Assembly: GCF_043194295.1 (NCBI RefSeq)
Contig: NZ_JBAFVK010000001.1
Strand: one strand, 5' to 3'
Source: Xanthobacter autotrophicus
GTDB lineage: Bacteria; Pseudomonadota; Alphaproteobacteria; Rhizobiales; Xanthobacteraceae
Length of the DNA stretch: 64,000 nucleotides
The notes beneath the pieces are model-generated. The model ran no database searches. It was not told the origin of the DNA and was given only the letters and a program-made list of their open reading frames with translations. Position numbers and translations under genes: made by a program. Shown here piece after piece: positions 38,744 to 48,470 of this stretch (its first letter is position 1; the number at the start of each line of letters is the position of its first letter).

Positions 38744-40020
38744 CGCAACACCGGCCGGATGCGCTGGCCGGCGCGCACCCCCGAGGCCACGGGCAACACC
38801 TCCTCGCCGGGGGTGAGCCCCTCCAGCACCTGCACCTGATCGCCGGCCCACAGGCCGAGGCGGACCTTCTGCTCCCGCGCCCGCCCCTCCCGCACCACCA
38901 GCACAAAGGGCGCCGCCGAGGCGGGGGCGTGGACGGTGCGCGCGGGCACCACCACGGCATCGGGCCGGCGATCCACCGCAATGTCCACGGAGACGGTCAT
39001 GTCCTGCCGCAGATAGGCGGGCGGATCGGGCACCGTCAGTTTCACCTCCACCGAGGCGCGGGTGATGTCCACGGAGGGGTTGATATAGGTGAGGCGCGCG
39101 GGGAATCTCTGGTCCGGATAGGCATCGGCGGAAGCAATGGCATCCTGGCCGGGCTGAAGCAGCCGCAGGTTCTTCTCGTCGATCTGCACGACAAGCTGGA
39201 TGGCTCCGGCCGGGGCCAGCACCAGCAGAGTCTTGCCGGCCTGCACCACCGTACCGCGCTCCACGCTGCGGGTGATGAGCACGCCATCGCGGGGCGCGGT
39301 GATGGTCGCATAGCCCAGCCGCGCATGGGCGGTGGCCAGATTCGCCTTGGCCTGGCTGAGCTGGGTCTCGGCGATGACGTAATCACTGCCGCCGGGGCTG
39401 GTGGTGTAGACCTGAAGCTCGGCAGTGCGCGAGAGAGTCAGGGCCACATTGAGCGCCCGTGTGGCCTCGTCCAGTGCGGCCTGGGTGCCGGCGCCGGATT
39501 TCGCCAGCTTGTCGGCGCGATCGAAGGCCGTCCGGGCGTTGTCCAGATTGGCGCGGGCCTGCTTCTGCGCTTCCTCGGCGGCGGGCCGGGACAATTCCCT
39601 CAGCTGCCGCATGCGGGCATCGGCCTGGGCCACGGCGCCCTCGGCCTGCACCACCGCCGAGTCAAGTTCGGTCCCGTCGAGGGCGATGAGCGGCTGGCCC
39701 TGCCGCACGGCCTGCCCCTCCTCCACCAGTACCTCCTTGACGGTGCCGGTGATCTGGCTGCCGATGCTCACCCGATAGGGGGTCTCCACATGGCCGGTGG
39801 CGACCACGGCGCGCACCAGCTCGGCCTTCACCACCGGATAGACCACCACCTCCGGCCCCGCGCGCCAGCGCAGCAGCCCCCAGCCCGCACCGGAAAGCAC
39901 CAGCACGAGGACCGCGATGCGCCATTTGCGGCGCCACAGGGCGGCCGCAAGGTCGCGGCGCCCCGCGCCCTTCGGCGGGTCGCGCGGTACGGTTTTGGCG
40001 GCGGGGACAGGCTGATCCAC
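38740..40020 (-). CDS. MacA-like periplasmic adaptor (membrane fusion protein)
   Basis: 426 residues with one membrane anchor (IAVLVLVLSGAGWGLLRW). Then comes a biotinyl-lipoyl half (VSIGSQITGTVKEVLVEEGQ), a long alpha-helical hairpin (about residues 125-230, rich in Ala, Gln and Arg), the second lipoyl half (ATITAPRDGVLITRSVERGT) and beta-barrel domains. This is the plan of MacA, which links a MacB permease to a TolC channel. It is the first gene of the operon. The tolC gene 9 kb away may supply the outer part. Confidence 0.88.
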   Translation of the reverse strand: MDQPVPAAKTVPRDPPKGAGRRDLAAALWRRKWRIAVLVLVLSGAGWGLLRWRAGPEVVVYPVVKAELVRAVVATGHVETPYRVSIGSQITGTVKEVLVEEGQAVRQGQPLIALDGTELDSAVVQAEGAVAQADARMRQLRELSRPAAEEAQKQARANLDNARTAFDRADKLAKSGAGTQAALDEATRALNVALTLSRTAELQVYTTSPGGSDYVIAETQLSQAKANLATAHARLGYATITAPRDGVLITRSVERGTVVQAGKTLLVLAPAGAIQLVVQIDEKNLRLLQPGQDAIASADAYPDQRFPARLTYINPSVDITRASVEVKLTVPDPPAYLRQDMTVSVDIAVDRRPDAVVVPARTVHAPASAAPFVLVVREGRAREQKVRLGLWAGDQVQVLEGLTPGEEVLPVASGVRAGQRIRPVLR

Positions 40021-40195
40021 TTGATCCCTGAATGGTTGCGGCGTGGGGGTACGGGTATGTCCGCTTCCGGGAAGTCCGGCCGCCGGGATGGCAGTGCGAG
40101 CCTTGCGATCATGGTCTGCATTGCAGGCCGGTTAAAGGCGATGGCTCAACTTGAGCGCAGCCATGGGCCGCGCACGTCCTTTTTTTCGGGCCCGC

Positions 40196-43100
40196 TCAAT
40201 AATCCCACTGGGCGCCAATGCCCACCTCGGCGGAGCCATCGGCGCCGGTGGCGCCCTGAAGGCGGATGTTCTTGGTGATGTCCATGTCCACCGTGACCTG
40301 GCTGGAGCCAGGCGTGGTGCCCTGCCGCACGCCCAGATACATGCGATCGTTGAGACGCCGGCCGATGCCCACCTGTCCGCCAGTGCCGGCGGCATTGGTG
40401 CCCACGTCCAGGCTGTCCACGCCCAGCGAGCGGCGCATCTTGTCCAGCACCCCGCCGCCGCCGGAGAATTGCGCGATGGTCTGGGCGATCTGCAATGCCT
40501 GGGCACCGGTGAGCGAGCCGGCCGAGCGGCCGAACATGAGGCGGGAGAGCACCTCGTCCTGCGGCAGGGTGGGGGTGGAGCTGAACGTGACGTCGGGACG
40601 CGAGGCCGCCCCGGTGACCAGGATCTGTGCGGTGATGTCGTTGGCGGTGGTCTCCGCCACGAAGTCGAGGTCCGGGTCGGTGGTGCCGTTGAAGGTGATC
40701 TTGCCACGGGTGAAATTCAGCCGCCGGCCGAGAATATCGAAGGTGCCGCGCCGCATCTCGAAGCCGCCCAGCGTCGCCGGGCTGGCGGTGGTGCCGCCCA
40801 CCTTGAGGTCACCGCCGAGTTCCGCTTCCAGCCCCATGCCGCGCACGAACACGTTGTTCGGCGCCGAGACCGTGAGGTCCAGCGGCATGCCGGCATTGCT
40901 CCGGCGCGGCGCGTTGGCCCCGGCCTTGCCGCCCGGCCGGTTGGTGGTCACGTTCCAGTTGCGGCCGCCGTTCACGTGACGCACGTTCAGCGCCGCGCCG
41001 CCGCCGGGCAGGCGATCGGGAATGTTCACATCGAGATGGCGCACCACGATCCGGCCAGTGAGGCGCGGATTGTTGGCGAACGCCCCCTCCACCGCCAGAC
41101 GCCCCTCGGCCACGAGGCGCATCAGGTCGCTGTTGACGAGGCCGGCATTGGTGAGATCCACGTCGATACGGCCGGGAAAGCCCTGCGCCGGCTCCAGCGC
41201 CACCGTGCCACGCGCCGAGAGGCCGCCGCCATTGGGCGTGCGGGCTGTGAGCGAGGAGAGCGTCACCGAGCGATCGGTGCCGGTGATCACGCCCTCGATG
41301 TTGGAGAGGTTCACCCCGTTCACGCCGTCGTCGAAGCGGGCGCCGGAGATGCGCACCGTGCCGCCCGCCCGGGGCGCTGCGGCGGTGCCGCGCACGGTGG
41401 CATCGATGGCCGCGCGCCCGCGCACCTGCGCGCCGGAGGTGGCGAGCATGGGATTGGCAAGGCCCAGGTCCAGCGCGCCCCGGATCGCAAGGTCGAGGTC
41501 TCCCGCGCCCAAGGGCGCCGAGCCGGTGAGGGTCACATCCGACAGGAACCGCCCGGTGACGGTCGCCCGCGTGCTCACCCGCCCGTCCGCGAACCTCCCA
41601 TCGGCGCGGATATCGAGGGGGCCGACGCCGTTGGCGGACAGGTCCCGCGTGCTGACGCGCGCCACGGTGAGCGAATAGGTGCCGGTGGGCGCCGCCGCCG
41701 GCCCGTCGAGCCGCGCGGAGCCCGACAGCGTGCCGGACAGGCCGAGGCCGGGGGCGGCGAGGTCCGCCAGCGCCAGCGGCAGGGTGGTGAGGGTCACGTC
41801 GAGGGCCAGCGAAGAGCCCGCCCGACCGGACACGCTGGCGCTGCCGCCGCGCGTGGCCAGCGCCAGCCGGTCGATGGTGAGGGTGTCGCCGGACCAGCGG
41901 AAATTCGCCGGCGCAGAATTGGTGATGCTGGTGCCGCTGCGCGCCAGAGAAAGGCGATCAAGGCGGAAGCCGATGGTGCCGTCGCGCGGGGTCAGGAGGC
42001 CCGCCGTGGTCAGCGTCGCTCCGTTGACCACGGCATCGAGGTTGAGGCTGGTTCCCGCCGCGCCATTGCCCGCCGCCGCGCCATTGGCGGTGAGGTTGGC
42101 CTGCGAAATGTCCATGCCTCCGGCATTCACGGCGCGCAGCCGCACCGTGCCGTCCAGCACCGGCGCGCCGGCCGGATCCACCACGGTGGCGTCAATGCGG
42201 GCGCTGCCGACGCTCTGCCCGGCGGCGGAGACATTGGCGGCGTCGGCCTTCACCGCCACGCGCTGGCGGCCGCCGGTAGCGTCCAGCCGCACATCCGCAT
42301 TCAGCCGCCCGGCCAGCTCGGTGAGCGCGAGGGGCGACAGATCATTGAGATCGCCGGCGGCGATGGCCAAAGTCCCGTCCGCAAGCCCCTTGGCATCGAG
42401 CCGCACATCGCCCTTGGCCGAGACCGAGCCGATAGCGACGGCGAGGTCTTTCAGCTGCCGCGCGCCATCGGCCAGCGTGGCGAAAGCACCCGAACCGGTG
42501 GCGGGCTTGCCGGCCACCCGGCCGTCGAGGGTGAACTCAGCCGCCGGATTGCCGGTGAGGTCGGAGGCCGTCACGGCGAGGCTCAGGCCCTCCACCTTCT
42601 GCTTCATGGCGGTGCCGGCGGGCATCAGCAGCCGCGCGGTGAGGCCAAGAGTGTCCAGGCTGCCCCGGAACGCCGCCTCGCCCGTCACCGCGCCGGAGAC
42701 GCGGGGATCGAGCTTGCCCACATCCGCCAGCGCGAGCTTAGCCGCAAGGTCGGCACGGGCACGGGAGATGGTGCCGTCGGCGGTCACCGTCAGGCTGTCA
42801 GAGGCGAGGTTGAAGCGGTCGACGCGGATGGCGTCCTGCCCGTCCCGCGCCAGCTTGGCGGCAAGGGTCGTGGCGCCGCCGAACAGGCCGTCCACCGCCG
42901 CGATGCCGGTGGCCACATCCCTGGTGCCGCCGGTGATGCTCGTATCCACGCGGGAGAGATCGCCGCTGGCATCGATTGTGGCGTCCAGTGCCGCCGTGCC
43001 GGCCAGCGTCCGCCCGGCGAGGGGCGAGAAGGCGGCGAGATCCAGCTTTTCGAGCTTGAGCGTGCCGGCGATCTTCTCCGCCGACGCATTGCCGGTGAAG

Positions 43101-44497
43101 CGGCTGGTGAGGGCGGCAAGCTCCACCGTGGCAGCGGTGACGGAAGGCGCACGCCCCTTGGGTTGCGCCCCGGCCACGCGGAAGCGGGCGGTGCGCCCCA
43201 GGGCCTGCGCCACCTTGGGATCATCGGCCGAGAGCCCGTCCGCTTTGCCGTCGAGGGTGAAGGCCAGGTTCTGGCGGGCATCGGGAAGGGTGGCGACGTT
43301 GATTTCGAGGGTCGCGGCGCCATAGCCGGCGCCCTTCAGGCCCTCCGCCGTGGCGCGGGCGGCAAGGACGGGGGCTGCGAACGCGCCCTTCAGGGTACCG
43401 TCCACCGCCGCCGCCTTCCAGGTCACGCCCGGTGCGAGCGCGGCAAAGCGCGCAGCCTCGCCGGCCTTGAGGCCGAACACGAGATCGGCGGTCATGGCGT
43501 TCGCATCCACCGTGCCATGCACCCCGGCGCCGAAGCCTGCGGAGCGGGCGGTGGCGGTCTCAATGGCGATGCGGCGGGCCTTGTCGATGGTGGCGGTGCC
43601 GGCGAGTTCCACGCCGCCCTCCAGCAGCGGGGCGATCTGGGCCGGAAGCAGCCGGGCAATGTCGGCCTCGGCGGTGAAGCTCACGCGCCGCCCGGCTCCG
43701 GTGGCGCGCACCTGGGCTGAGCCGTCGATCCTGGCGGAGGTGCCGGCCGAAACATTGAGACGCCCGTCCCAGGCATCCAGCGGGCCGACGCCCTTGAGCG
43801 TCGCCGTGATGGCCGGCAGGTCGGCGATGCCGGCGGCACGCGCCACGAGGCCGCCCGCCGGCTCCTCGGCGGTGATGTCGAGGTCGAGATGCTCGGTCTG
43901 CGGCACATAGCCGAGCCGGCCGGTGAGGCTGCCGGGCTGGTCGCGCCGCTTGAGATTGAAGGCGCCGGACAGGCCCCGGTCCAGCGAGCGCAGTTCGGCG
44001 GTGGCTACCAGCGTCAGCACGGCCGCATGACCGAGCACCGGTTCGCCGATGACGATCTCGTCCAGCGAAAGGCGCCCGACCCGCACCGGCAGGGCGAAGC
44101 CGCCGCCGCTGCTCGCCGCCTGGGGCGCAGCCGGGGCCGGGGGCAGCTCGGGCTTGCGCTGAAGCGCGACGCGGGCGGCGCCAGCGGAATTGATGTCGAG
44201 CGTACCCACGAGCAGCGACAGGGGATTCCAGTCGAGGCTCACATTCTCCACCTCGGCGAACGGCCCCTTGGGATCGGACACCACGATGCGCGCCACCGCC
44301 ATGTTGGCGGGCACGAAGCCGGTGATGCCGGAGATGTCGACGTTCAGCCCGTTGGAAGAGGCAAGCGAAGAGCCCACGCGGGCCAAGAGCGCCTTGCCCG
44401 GCGGGGTCTGGAGGGCGCCGAACGCCAGAGCGAGCAGCACCAGCACGCCCGCGAGCGCGAGGCCGGTCCATTTGGCGATGGTGCGCATGATTGCCAT
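40196..44497 (-). CDS. tamB: TamB-like translocation and assembly module protein
   Basis: 1433 residues from ATG 44497. An N-terminal anchor (LALAGVLVLLALAFGALQT) is followed by a very long repetitive beta-rich periplasmic part, which in this family forms a hydrophobic groove between the membranes. The C-terminal DUF490 domain carries TFDILGRRLNFTRGKITFNG and TANDITAQILVTGAASRPDV, and ends VGIGAQWDY, like an outer-membrane signal. The protein joins the TamA barrel to the inner membrane. It is implicated in autotransporter assembly and phospholipid transport. Its start overlaps the tamA stop by one base (TGATG). Confidence 0.9.
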   Translation of the reverse strand: MAIMRTIAKWTGLALAGVLVLLALAFGALQTPPGKALLARVGSSLASSNGLNVDISGITGFVPANMAVARIVVSDPKGPFAEVENVSLDWNPLSLLVGTLDINSAGAARVALQRKPELPPAPAAPQAASSGGGFALPVRVGRLSLDEIVIGEPVLGHAAVLTLVATAELRSLDRGLSGAFNLKRRDQPGSLTGRLGYVPQTEHLDLDITAEEPAGGLVARAAGIADLPAITATLKGVGPLDAWDGRLNVSAGTSARIDGSAQVRATGAGRRVSFTAEADIARLLPAQIAPLLEGGVELAGTATIDKARRIAIETATARSAGFGAGVHGTVDANAMTADLVFGLKAGEAARFAALAPGVTWKAAAVDGTLKGAFAAPVLAARATAEGLKGAGYGAATLEINVATLPDARQNLAFTLDGKADGLSADDPKVAQALGRTARFRVAGAQPKGRAPSVTAATVELAALTSRFTGNASAEKIAGTLKLEKLDLAAFSPLAGRTLAGTAALDATIDASGDLSRVDTSITGGTRDVATGIAAVDGLFGGATTLAAKLARDGQDAIRVDRFNLASDSLTVTADGTISRARADLAAKLALADVGKLDPRVSGAVTGEAAFRGSLDTLGLTARLLMPAGTAMKQKVEGLSLAVTASDLTGNPAAEFTLDGRVAGKPATGSGAFATLADGARQLKDLAVAIGSVSAKGDVRLDAKGLADGTLAIAAGDLNDLSPLALTELAGRLNADVRLDATGGRQRVAVKADAANVSAAGQSVGSARIDATVVDPAGAPVLDGTVRLRAVNAGGMDISQANLTANGAAAGNGAAGTSLNLDAVVNGATLTTAGLLTPRDGTIGFRLDRLSLARSGTSITNSAPANFRWSGDTLTIDRLALATRGGSASVSGRAGSSLALDVTLTTLPLALADLAAPGLGLSGTLSGSARLDGPAAAPTGTYSLTVARVSTRDLSANGVGPLDIRADGRFADGRVSTRATVTGRFLSDVTLTGSAPLGAGDLDLAIRGALDLGLANPMLATSGAQVRGRAAIDATVRGTAAAPRAGGTVRISGARFDDGVNGVNLSNIEGVITGTDRSVTLSSLTARTPNGGGLSARGTVALEPAQGFPGRIDVDLTNAGLVNSDLMRLVAEGRLAVEGAFANNPRLTGRIVVRHLDVNIPDRLPGGGAALNVRHVNGGRNWNVTTNRPGGKAGANAPRRSNAGMPLDLTVSAPNNVFVRGMGLEAELGGDLKVGGTTASPATLGGFEMRRGTFDILGRRLNFTRGKITFNGTTDPDLDFVAETTANDITAQILVTGAASRPDVTFSSTPTLPQDEVLSRLMFGRSAGSLTGAQALQIAQTIAQFSGGGGVLDKMRRSLGVDSLDVGTNAAGTGGQVGIGRRLNDRMYLGVRQGTTPGSSQVTVDMDITKNIRLQGATGADGSAEVGIGAQWDY

Positions 44498-46461
44498 CAG
44501 AAGGCCTGCCCCAGGCTGACGTAGACGCCGAAGGACCCGTCGTCGGGGCCGGGATTGAGCGGCACTGCGAAATCCAGCCGCAGCGGCCCGATGGGCGTGT
44601 AATAGCGCAGGCCGATGCCCGCCGCGTATTTCAGGCCGCTGAAGTCGGGATATTCGGTGGCGAAGGCCGAGCCCATATCGAAGAAGGGCACGATGCCGAT
44701 GGTGTCGGTGATGCGCACGCGCAGCTCCGCTGACGCCTCGAAGAAGGACAGGCCGCCGACGATCTGGCCGAACGCGTTGCGCGGGCTCGCCGACTGGTAG
44801 TCGTAGCCGCGCACCGAGCCGCCGCCGCCCACGTAGAAGCGCCGCTGCGGTGGCACGTTGTAGAGGTCTGACACCCCCACGAGGCTGCCCGCGGCCACCC
44901 GCCCGGCGATGATGACGCGCCGGTCGTCGTCAAAGGCGTGATAGGCGGAGAGCGCGGCCTTCAGCATCACCGGGCCGGCGCCGCTGTCGCCGAGATAGGC
45001 GAAGGGCTCCACCGTGGCATTGAGGCGGATGCCGCGGGAGGGATCGAGCGCGTTGTCGGTGGTGTCGTAGAAGATGTCGACCGGGATACCGGTGACCAGG
45101 GCATCGTAGATACCGGTGGTGTCCTCCACCTGCCCGTCCTCGAAATCCACGCCCACCTGCATGGACAGTTGGTCGTCGAAGCGGTGGCGCACGGCGAGAA
45201 GCGCGACGACGCCCTCGCGCACATAGGCGTTGGTCACCTCGCGCAGGATCGCGGCGTTGAGGATCAGGTCGTCCTGCGGGGTCCAGATGCCCGGCTTCAC
45301 GAAGCTGGCGGCGAGCTTGTAGCCGAACGGGTCGGCATTGGGCACCGCCTCCGGGGCGCCGCCGAACCATGACACGGAGGCGTCGAGCCGCAATGTCTCG
45401 CCGCCGCCGAACAGGTTGCGGTGGCCCCAGAAGCCGTTGATGGACGACCCGTCGGTGCTGGAATACTTGGCCGAGAAGCCCACGTAGCGCGGCTCGCGCG
45501 GGCGCACCTCGATAGAGATGGGCAGGCGGCCCTGGGCATCCAGCCGCTCGCCCTCGCGGATGCGAACGCTGGCGATGGCCTGGATGGTCAGAAGGCGCTT
45601 GCGCAAGCGGGTGAGCCGGTCCGGCGAATAGGGCGTGCCGGGCGGAATCTCGACCCGCTCCTCGATGAAGTTGGGCGGCAGGAAATCGGCGCCGGAGACG
45701 GTGAAGGTGCCGAAGGTGGCGACCGGCCCGGTCTCGATCAACAGCGTGACGTTGAGCCGGTGGGTGGCGTGGTCGGCCACCACGTCCTTGCCGGTGAGGC
45801 GGGCGAAGGGGTGGCCGCGCTCGCGCCAGAAATCCACAACCACCGCCTCGGCGCGGACCACGCGATCGGCGCGCGCCGATTCGCCCGGCTCCAGGCCCAG
45901 GGCGCGCAGGCTGGGGCCGTCGGAGAGCGGGCGGCGGGTGGCGGCATCGAGAATGCGGATGTCGCCGAAGACGAAGGGGGGCCCGGGGTCCACATCCACC
46001 CGCACCGGCACCGGACCGGCCTTGCGAGCCCGCTCCACCACGTCGAAGATGTTGGGCGAATTGGGCGCCAGGCCGGCGACGGTGATGCGGATGGTGGCGC
46101 CGTAGCGGCCTTCCCCGTAGAGCGCGGCGGTGATGCGCTCGAAATCGGCGAGCGCGCGGCGCACCAGGCCGGCGGCACCGGAGGGCGGACGATCCTTCAG
46201 GCTTTCAAGGCCGGACGCCTGGGTCACGGCGGTCTTGAGGCTGCTGTCGCCGCCCTGGACCTCGATGTTCAAAGTATAGGGCGTGGCATCGATGACGGGC
46301 GCTTGGCCCGAGGTTGGATTCGGATTGAACAACGCCGCGATCGAACCAAAGAAATCGTCGTTCTGCGCGTGCGAAGGCGCAGCCGAAAGCATTACAGCCA
46401 CGACTGCAAGCAACAACGGACGCAGCCGGGTCCCAAAATATGATGCAGATGTCGTCACCAA
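44497..46461 (-). CDS. tamA: TamA-like Omp85-family outer-membrane protein
   Basis: 654 residues. The start is TTG 46461 or GTG 46458; no ATG gives a complete signal peptide (RLRPLLLAVVAVMLSAAPSHA). POTRA domains occupy about residues 60-330 (for example FGTFTVSGADFLPPNFIEER). The C-terminal 16-strand Omp85 barrel ends FGVYVSLGQAF with the terminal Phe. The barrel lid motif is seen in RRFYVGGGGSVRGYDYQS (VRGY-type). It is the outer-membrane half of the TamA-TamB complex and is co-transcribed with tamB. Confidence 0.9.
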   Translation of the reverse strand: MVTTSASYFGTRLRPLLLAVVAVMLSAAPSHAQNDDFFGSIAALFNPNPTSGQAPVIDATPYTLNIEVQGGDSSLKTAVTQASGLESLKDRPPSGAAGLVRRALADFERITAALYGEGRYGATIRITVAGLAPNSPNIFDVVERARKAGPVPVRVDVDPGPPFVFGDIRILDAATRRPLSDGPSLRALGLEPGESARADRVVRAEAVVVDFWRERGHPFARLTGKDVVADHATHRLNVTLLIETGPVATFGTFTVSGADFLPPNFIEERVEIPPGTPYSPDRLTRLRKRLLTIQAIASVRIREGERLDAQGRLPISIEVRPREPRYVGFSAKYSSTDGSSINGFWGHRNLFGGGETLRLDASVSWFGGAPEAVPNADPFGYKLAASFVKPGIWTPQDDLILNAAILREVTNAYVREGVVALLAVRHRFDDQLSMQVGVDFEDGQVEDTTGIYDALVTGIPVDIFYDTTDNALDPSRGIRLNATVEPFAYLGDSGAGPVMLKAALSAYHAFDDDRRVIIAGRVAAGSLVGVSDLYNVPPQRRFYVGGGGSVRGYDYQSASPRNAFGQIVGGLSFFEASAELRVRITDTIGIVPFFDMGSAFATEYPDFSGLKYAAGIGLRYYTPIGPLRLDFAVPLNPGPDDGSFGVYVSLGQAF

Positions 46462-46521
46462 ACCAGCCCAACGCCCTCAGTTCAAGCCATTGCTACGGTG
46501 AAGATATGATTATTTTATTGC

Positions 46522-46531
46522 AGGTTAACCT
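46522..46531. promoter_or_regulatory. 10-bp palindrome upstream of tamA
   Basis: AGGTTAACCT lies in an AT-rich stretch 60 bp upstream of the tamA start. Its size and place fit an operator, but a 10-bp palindrome could arise by chance. Confidence 0.3.
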
Positions 46532-46643
46532 ACACGATGGGGTGTCCTAACGCCACCCTGTACGCCATTTAGCCTTAAGCAATTACCATACGGCACCGCA
46601 TGAGGCGGGATCGCCCCTGCGCGGGCTCCGATCCTCGCATCCC

Positions 46644-46676
46644 CACCAATTATGTTGCAGCGCAATATGATTGGTG
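46644..46676. promoter_or_regulatory. 33-bp imperfect palindrome upstream of the Na/Pi-type gene
   Basis: Arms CACCAATTATGTTGC and GCAATATGATTGGTG surround AGC; 13 of 15 positions pair. The element lies 82-114 bp before the start of the Na/Pi cotransporter gene, in the divergent region shared with tamA. Its symmetry suggests a binding site for a dimeric regulator. Confidence 0.55.
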
Positions 46677-46757
46677 CCTACTCTTGGGCCTTCCCACGCT
46701 TGCCTCGAGGCGAAGCGCACGAGAATCGCAACGGAGGTTGCCAACGGAGGTCTCGCC

Positions 46758-48446
46758 ATGGGCTCTTCCATGAGCTTTTCCGTCACGCTGCTGGATCTGG
46801 CCGGCTTCGCCGCCCTGCTCCTGTGGGGCATCCACATGGTGCAGACCGGGGTGATGCGGGCGCTGGGGCCGCGGCTGAAGGTGGTGCTGGGCCGCGCCCT
46901 GCGCCATCCGCTGCAGGGCTTCGTGGCGGGGGCGGCCGTGACCACCCTGCTTCAGAGCAGCACGGCGACGGCGCTCATGGTCTCCGGCTTCACGGCGGCG
47001 GGGCTCGTCGCGCTGGTGCCGGCGCTGGCGGTGATGTTAGGGGCCAATATCGGCACCACCCTCATCGTTCAGGTGCTGTCCTTCGATGTCTCGGCGGTGG
47101 CGCCGGTGGCGATCCTTGCCGGGCTCATCATGTTCCGGCGCGGTGCCGGTACCGGCATGCGCGACCTCGGCCGGGTGATGATCGGCCTCGGCCTCGTGGT
47201 GCTGGCGCTCTCCCACCTCGTGGACCTGCTGCGGCCGCTGGAGGATGCCCCCTCGATCCGCATGCTGCTCGGCGCCGTCGCCACGGTGCCGCTGCTGGAT
47301 GTGCTCCTGGCGGCGGTGCTGACCTGGGCGGTGCATTCCTCGGTGGCGGTGGTGCTCATCACCGCTTCCCTTGCCGCCCAAGGCGTGGTGCCGCCCAATG
47401 CCGCCATCGCCTTGGTGCTTGGCGCCAACCTCGGCAGTGCCATCGCGCCGATGGTGGAGGCCATGGGCCGGAGCGACGCGGCGGCGCGGCGCCTGCCTAT
47501 GGGCAATCTCATCAACCGCGTCCTCGGCGTCGCCGTGGCGCTGGCGTTCATCGAGCCCCTCGGCCGCTGGATGGTCGAGTTCCAGCCGGACACCGCCCGC
47601 GTGGCGGTGGACTTCCACACCCTGTTCAACCTCGCCACGGCGCTGATCTTCCTGCCCCTGCTGAAGCCATTCGCGCGGGCGCTCGAATGGCTCTATCCGG
47701 ACCGGGAGGATGCCGCCGACCCCGCCCGGCCGCGCTATCTCGCCGCCACCGACCGCGATATGCCGGTGTTGGCGCTGGGCGCTGCCGCCCGCGAGGCGCT
47801 GCGCCTTGCCGACGCGCTGGAGGAGATGCTGGAGGAGGCCGCCGGCGCGCTCGCCACCGGCGACCGCCGACGCATCGCCGAAACGCGCGGGCGCGACGAC
47901 ATTCCCGACCGCCTGAACCGGGAGATCCGCACCTATCTCGCCATGCTGGACCCGGAGGACATGAACCCCGCCGACCGCCGCCGGGTGGAGGAGATCCTCG
48001 CCTTCTCCGCCAACATGGAGCAGGCGGCGGACGTGGTGTGCGGCCGCCTGATGACCGACGCCGGCAAGCGTCTCAAGCGCGGCATCGCCTTTTCATCCGC
48101 GCAACAGGCGGAGCTGGACCAGCTCATGGCGCGGCTGAAGGCCAATATCCGCCTCGCTTCCTCCCTGTTCATGACCGCCGACCCGCGCGCCGCGCGCCTG
48201 CTGGCGCTGGAGAAAACCGCCTTCCGCGACAGCGAGACCCTGGCGGCGCGCCGGCATTTCGACCGCCTGCGTCAGGGCCTTGCCCCGCTCGCCGATGCCA
48301 GCGGCCTGCACATCGACATCGTGCGCGACCTGAAGCTGGTGAATTCCCACGTGGTGGCCGCCGCCGCCTATCCGGTGCTGGCCCGCACTGGCGAACTGCT
48401 GGATACGCGCATCGCGGCAGGACGCGAACCCATCGAGCTGTCGTGA
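46758..48446 (+). CDS. Na/Pi cotransporter family protein with PhoU-like domain
   Basis: 562 residues from ATG 46758 (MGSSMSFSVTLLDLAGFAAL), with ribosome-binding site GGAGG. The membrane part contains two Na/Pi repeats with QSS motifs: TTLLQSSTATALMVSGFTAAG and LTWAVHSSVAVVLITASLAA (second repeat HSS), plus VMLGANIGTTL and LVLGANLGSAI. From about residue 350 on, a cytoplasmic helical domain resembles PhoU (ILAFSANMEQAADVVCGRLM). Members take up phosphate with sodium. The regulator next door is OxyR-like and convergent, so no functional link is implied. Confidence 0.88.
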   Translation: MGSSMSFSVTLLDLAGFAALLLWGIHMVQTGVMRALGPRLKVVLGRALRHPLQGFVAGAAVTTLLQSSTATALMVSGFTAAGLVALVPALAVMLGANIGTTLIVQVLSFDVSAVAPVAILAGLIMFRRGAGTGMRDLGRVMIGLGLVVLALSHLVDLLRPLEDAPSIRMLLGAVATVPLLDVLLAAVLTWAVHSSVAVVLITASLAAQGVVPPNAAIALVLGANLGSAIAPMVEAMGRSDAAARRLPMGNLINRVLGVAVALAFIEPLGRWMVEFQPDTARVAVDFHTLFNLATALIFLPLLKPFARALEWLYPDREDAADPARPRYLAATDRDMPVLALGAAAREALRLADALEEMLEEAAGALATGDRRRIAETRGRDDIPDRLNREIRTYLAMLDPEDMNPADRRRVEEILAFSANMEQAADVVCGRLMTDAGKRLKRGIAFSSAQQAELDQLMARLKANIRLASSLFMTADPRAARLLALEKTAFRDSETLAARRHFDRLRQGLAPLADASGLHIDIVRDLKLVNSHVVAAAAYPVLARTGELLDTRIAAGREPIELS

Positions 48447-48470
48447 AGGCCCGCCGGGCGCCGGCGCCAC

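Noticed and set aside
40151..43720. 1189-codon open frame on the plus strand across tamB
   Set aside because: It lies antisense to a clear TamB gene; the translation is rich in His, Arg, Gly and Ala without motifs, as expected from GC-rich antisense DNA with few stop codons.
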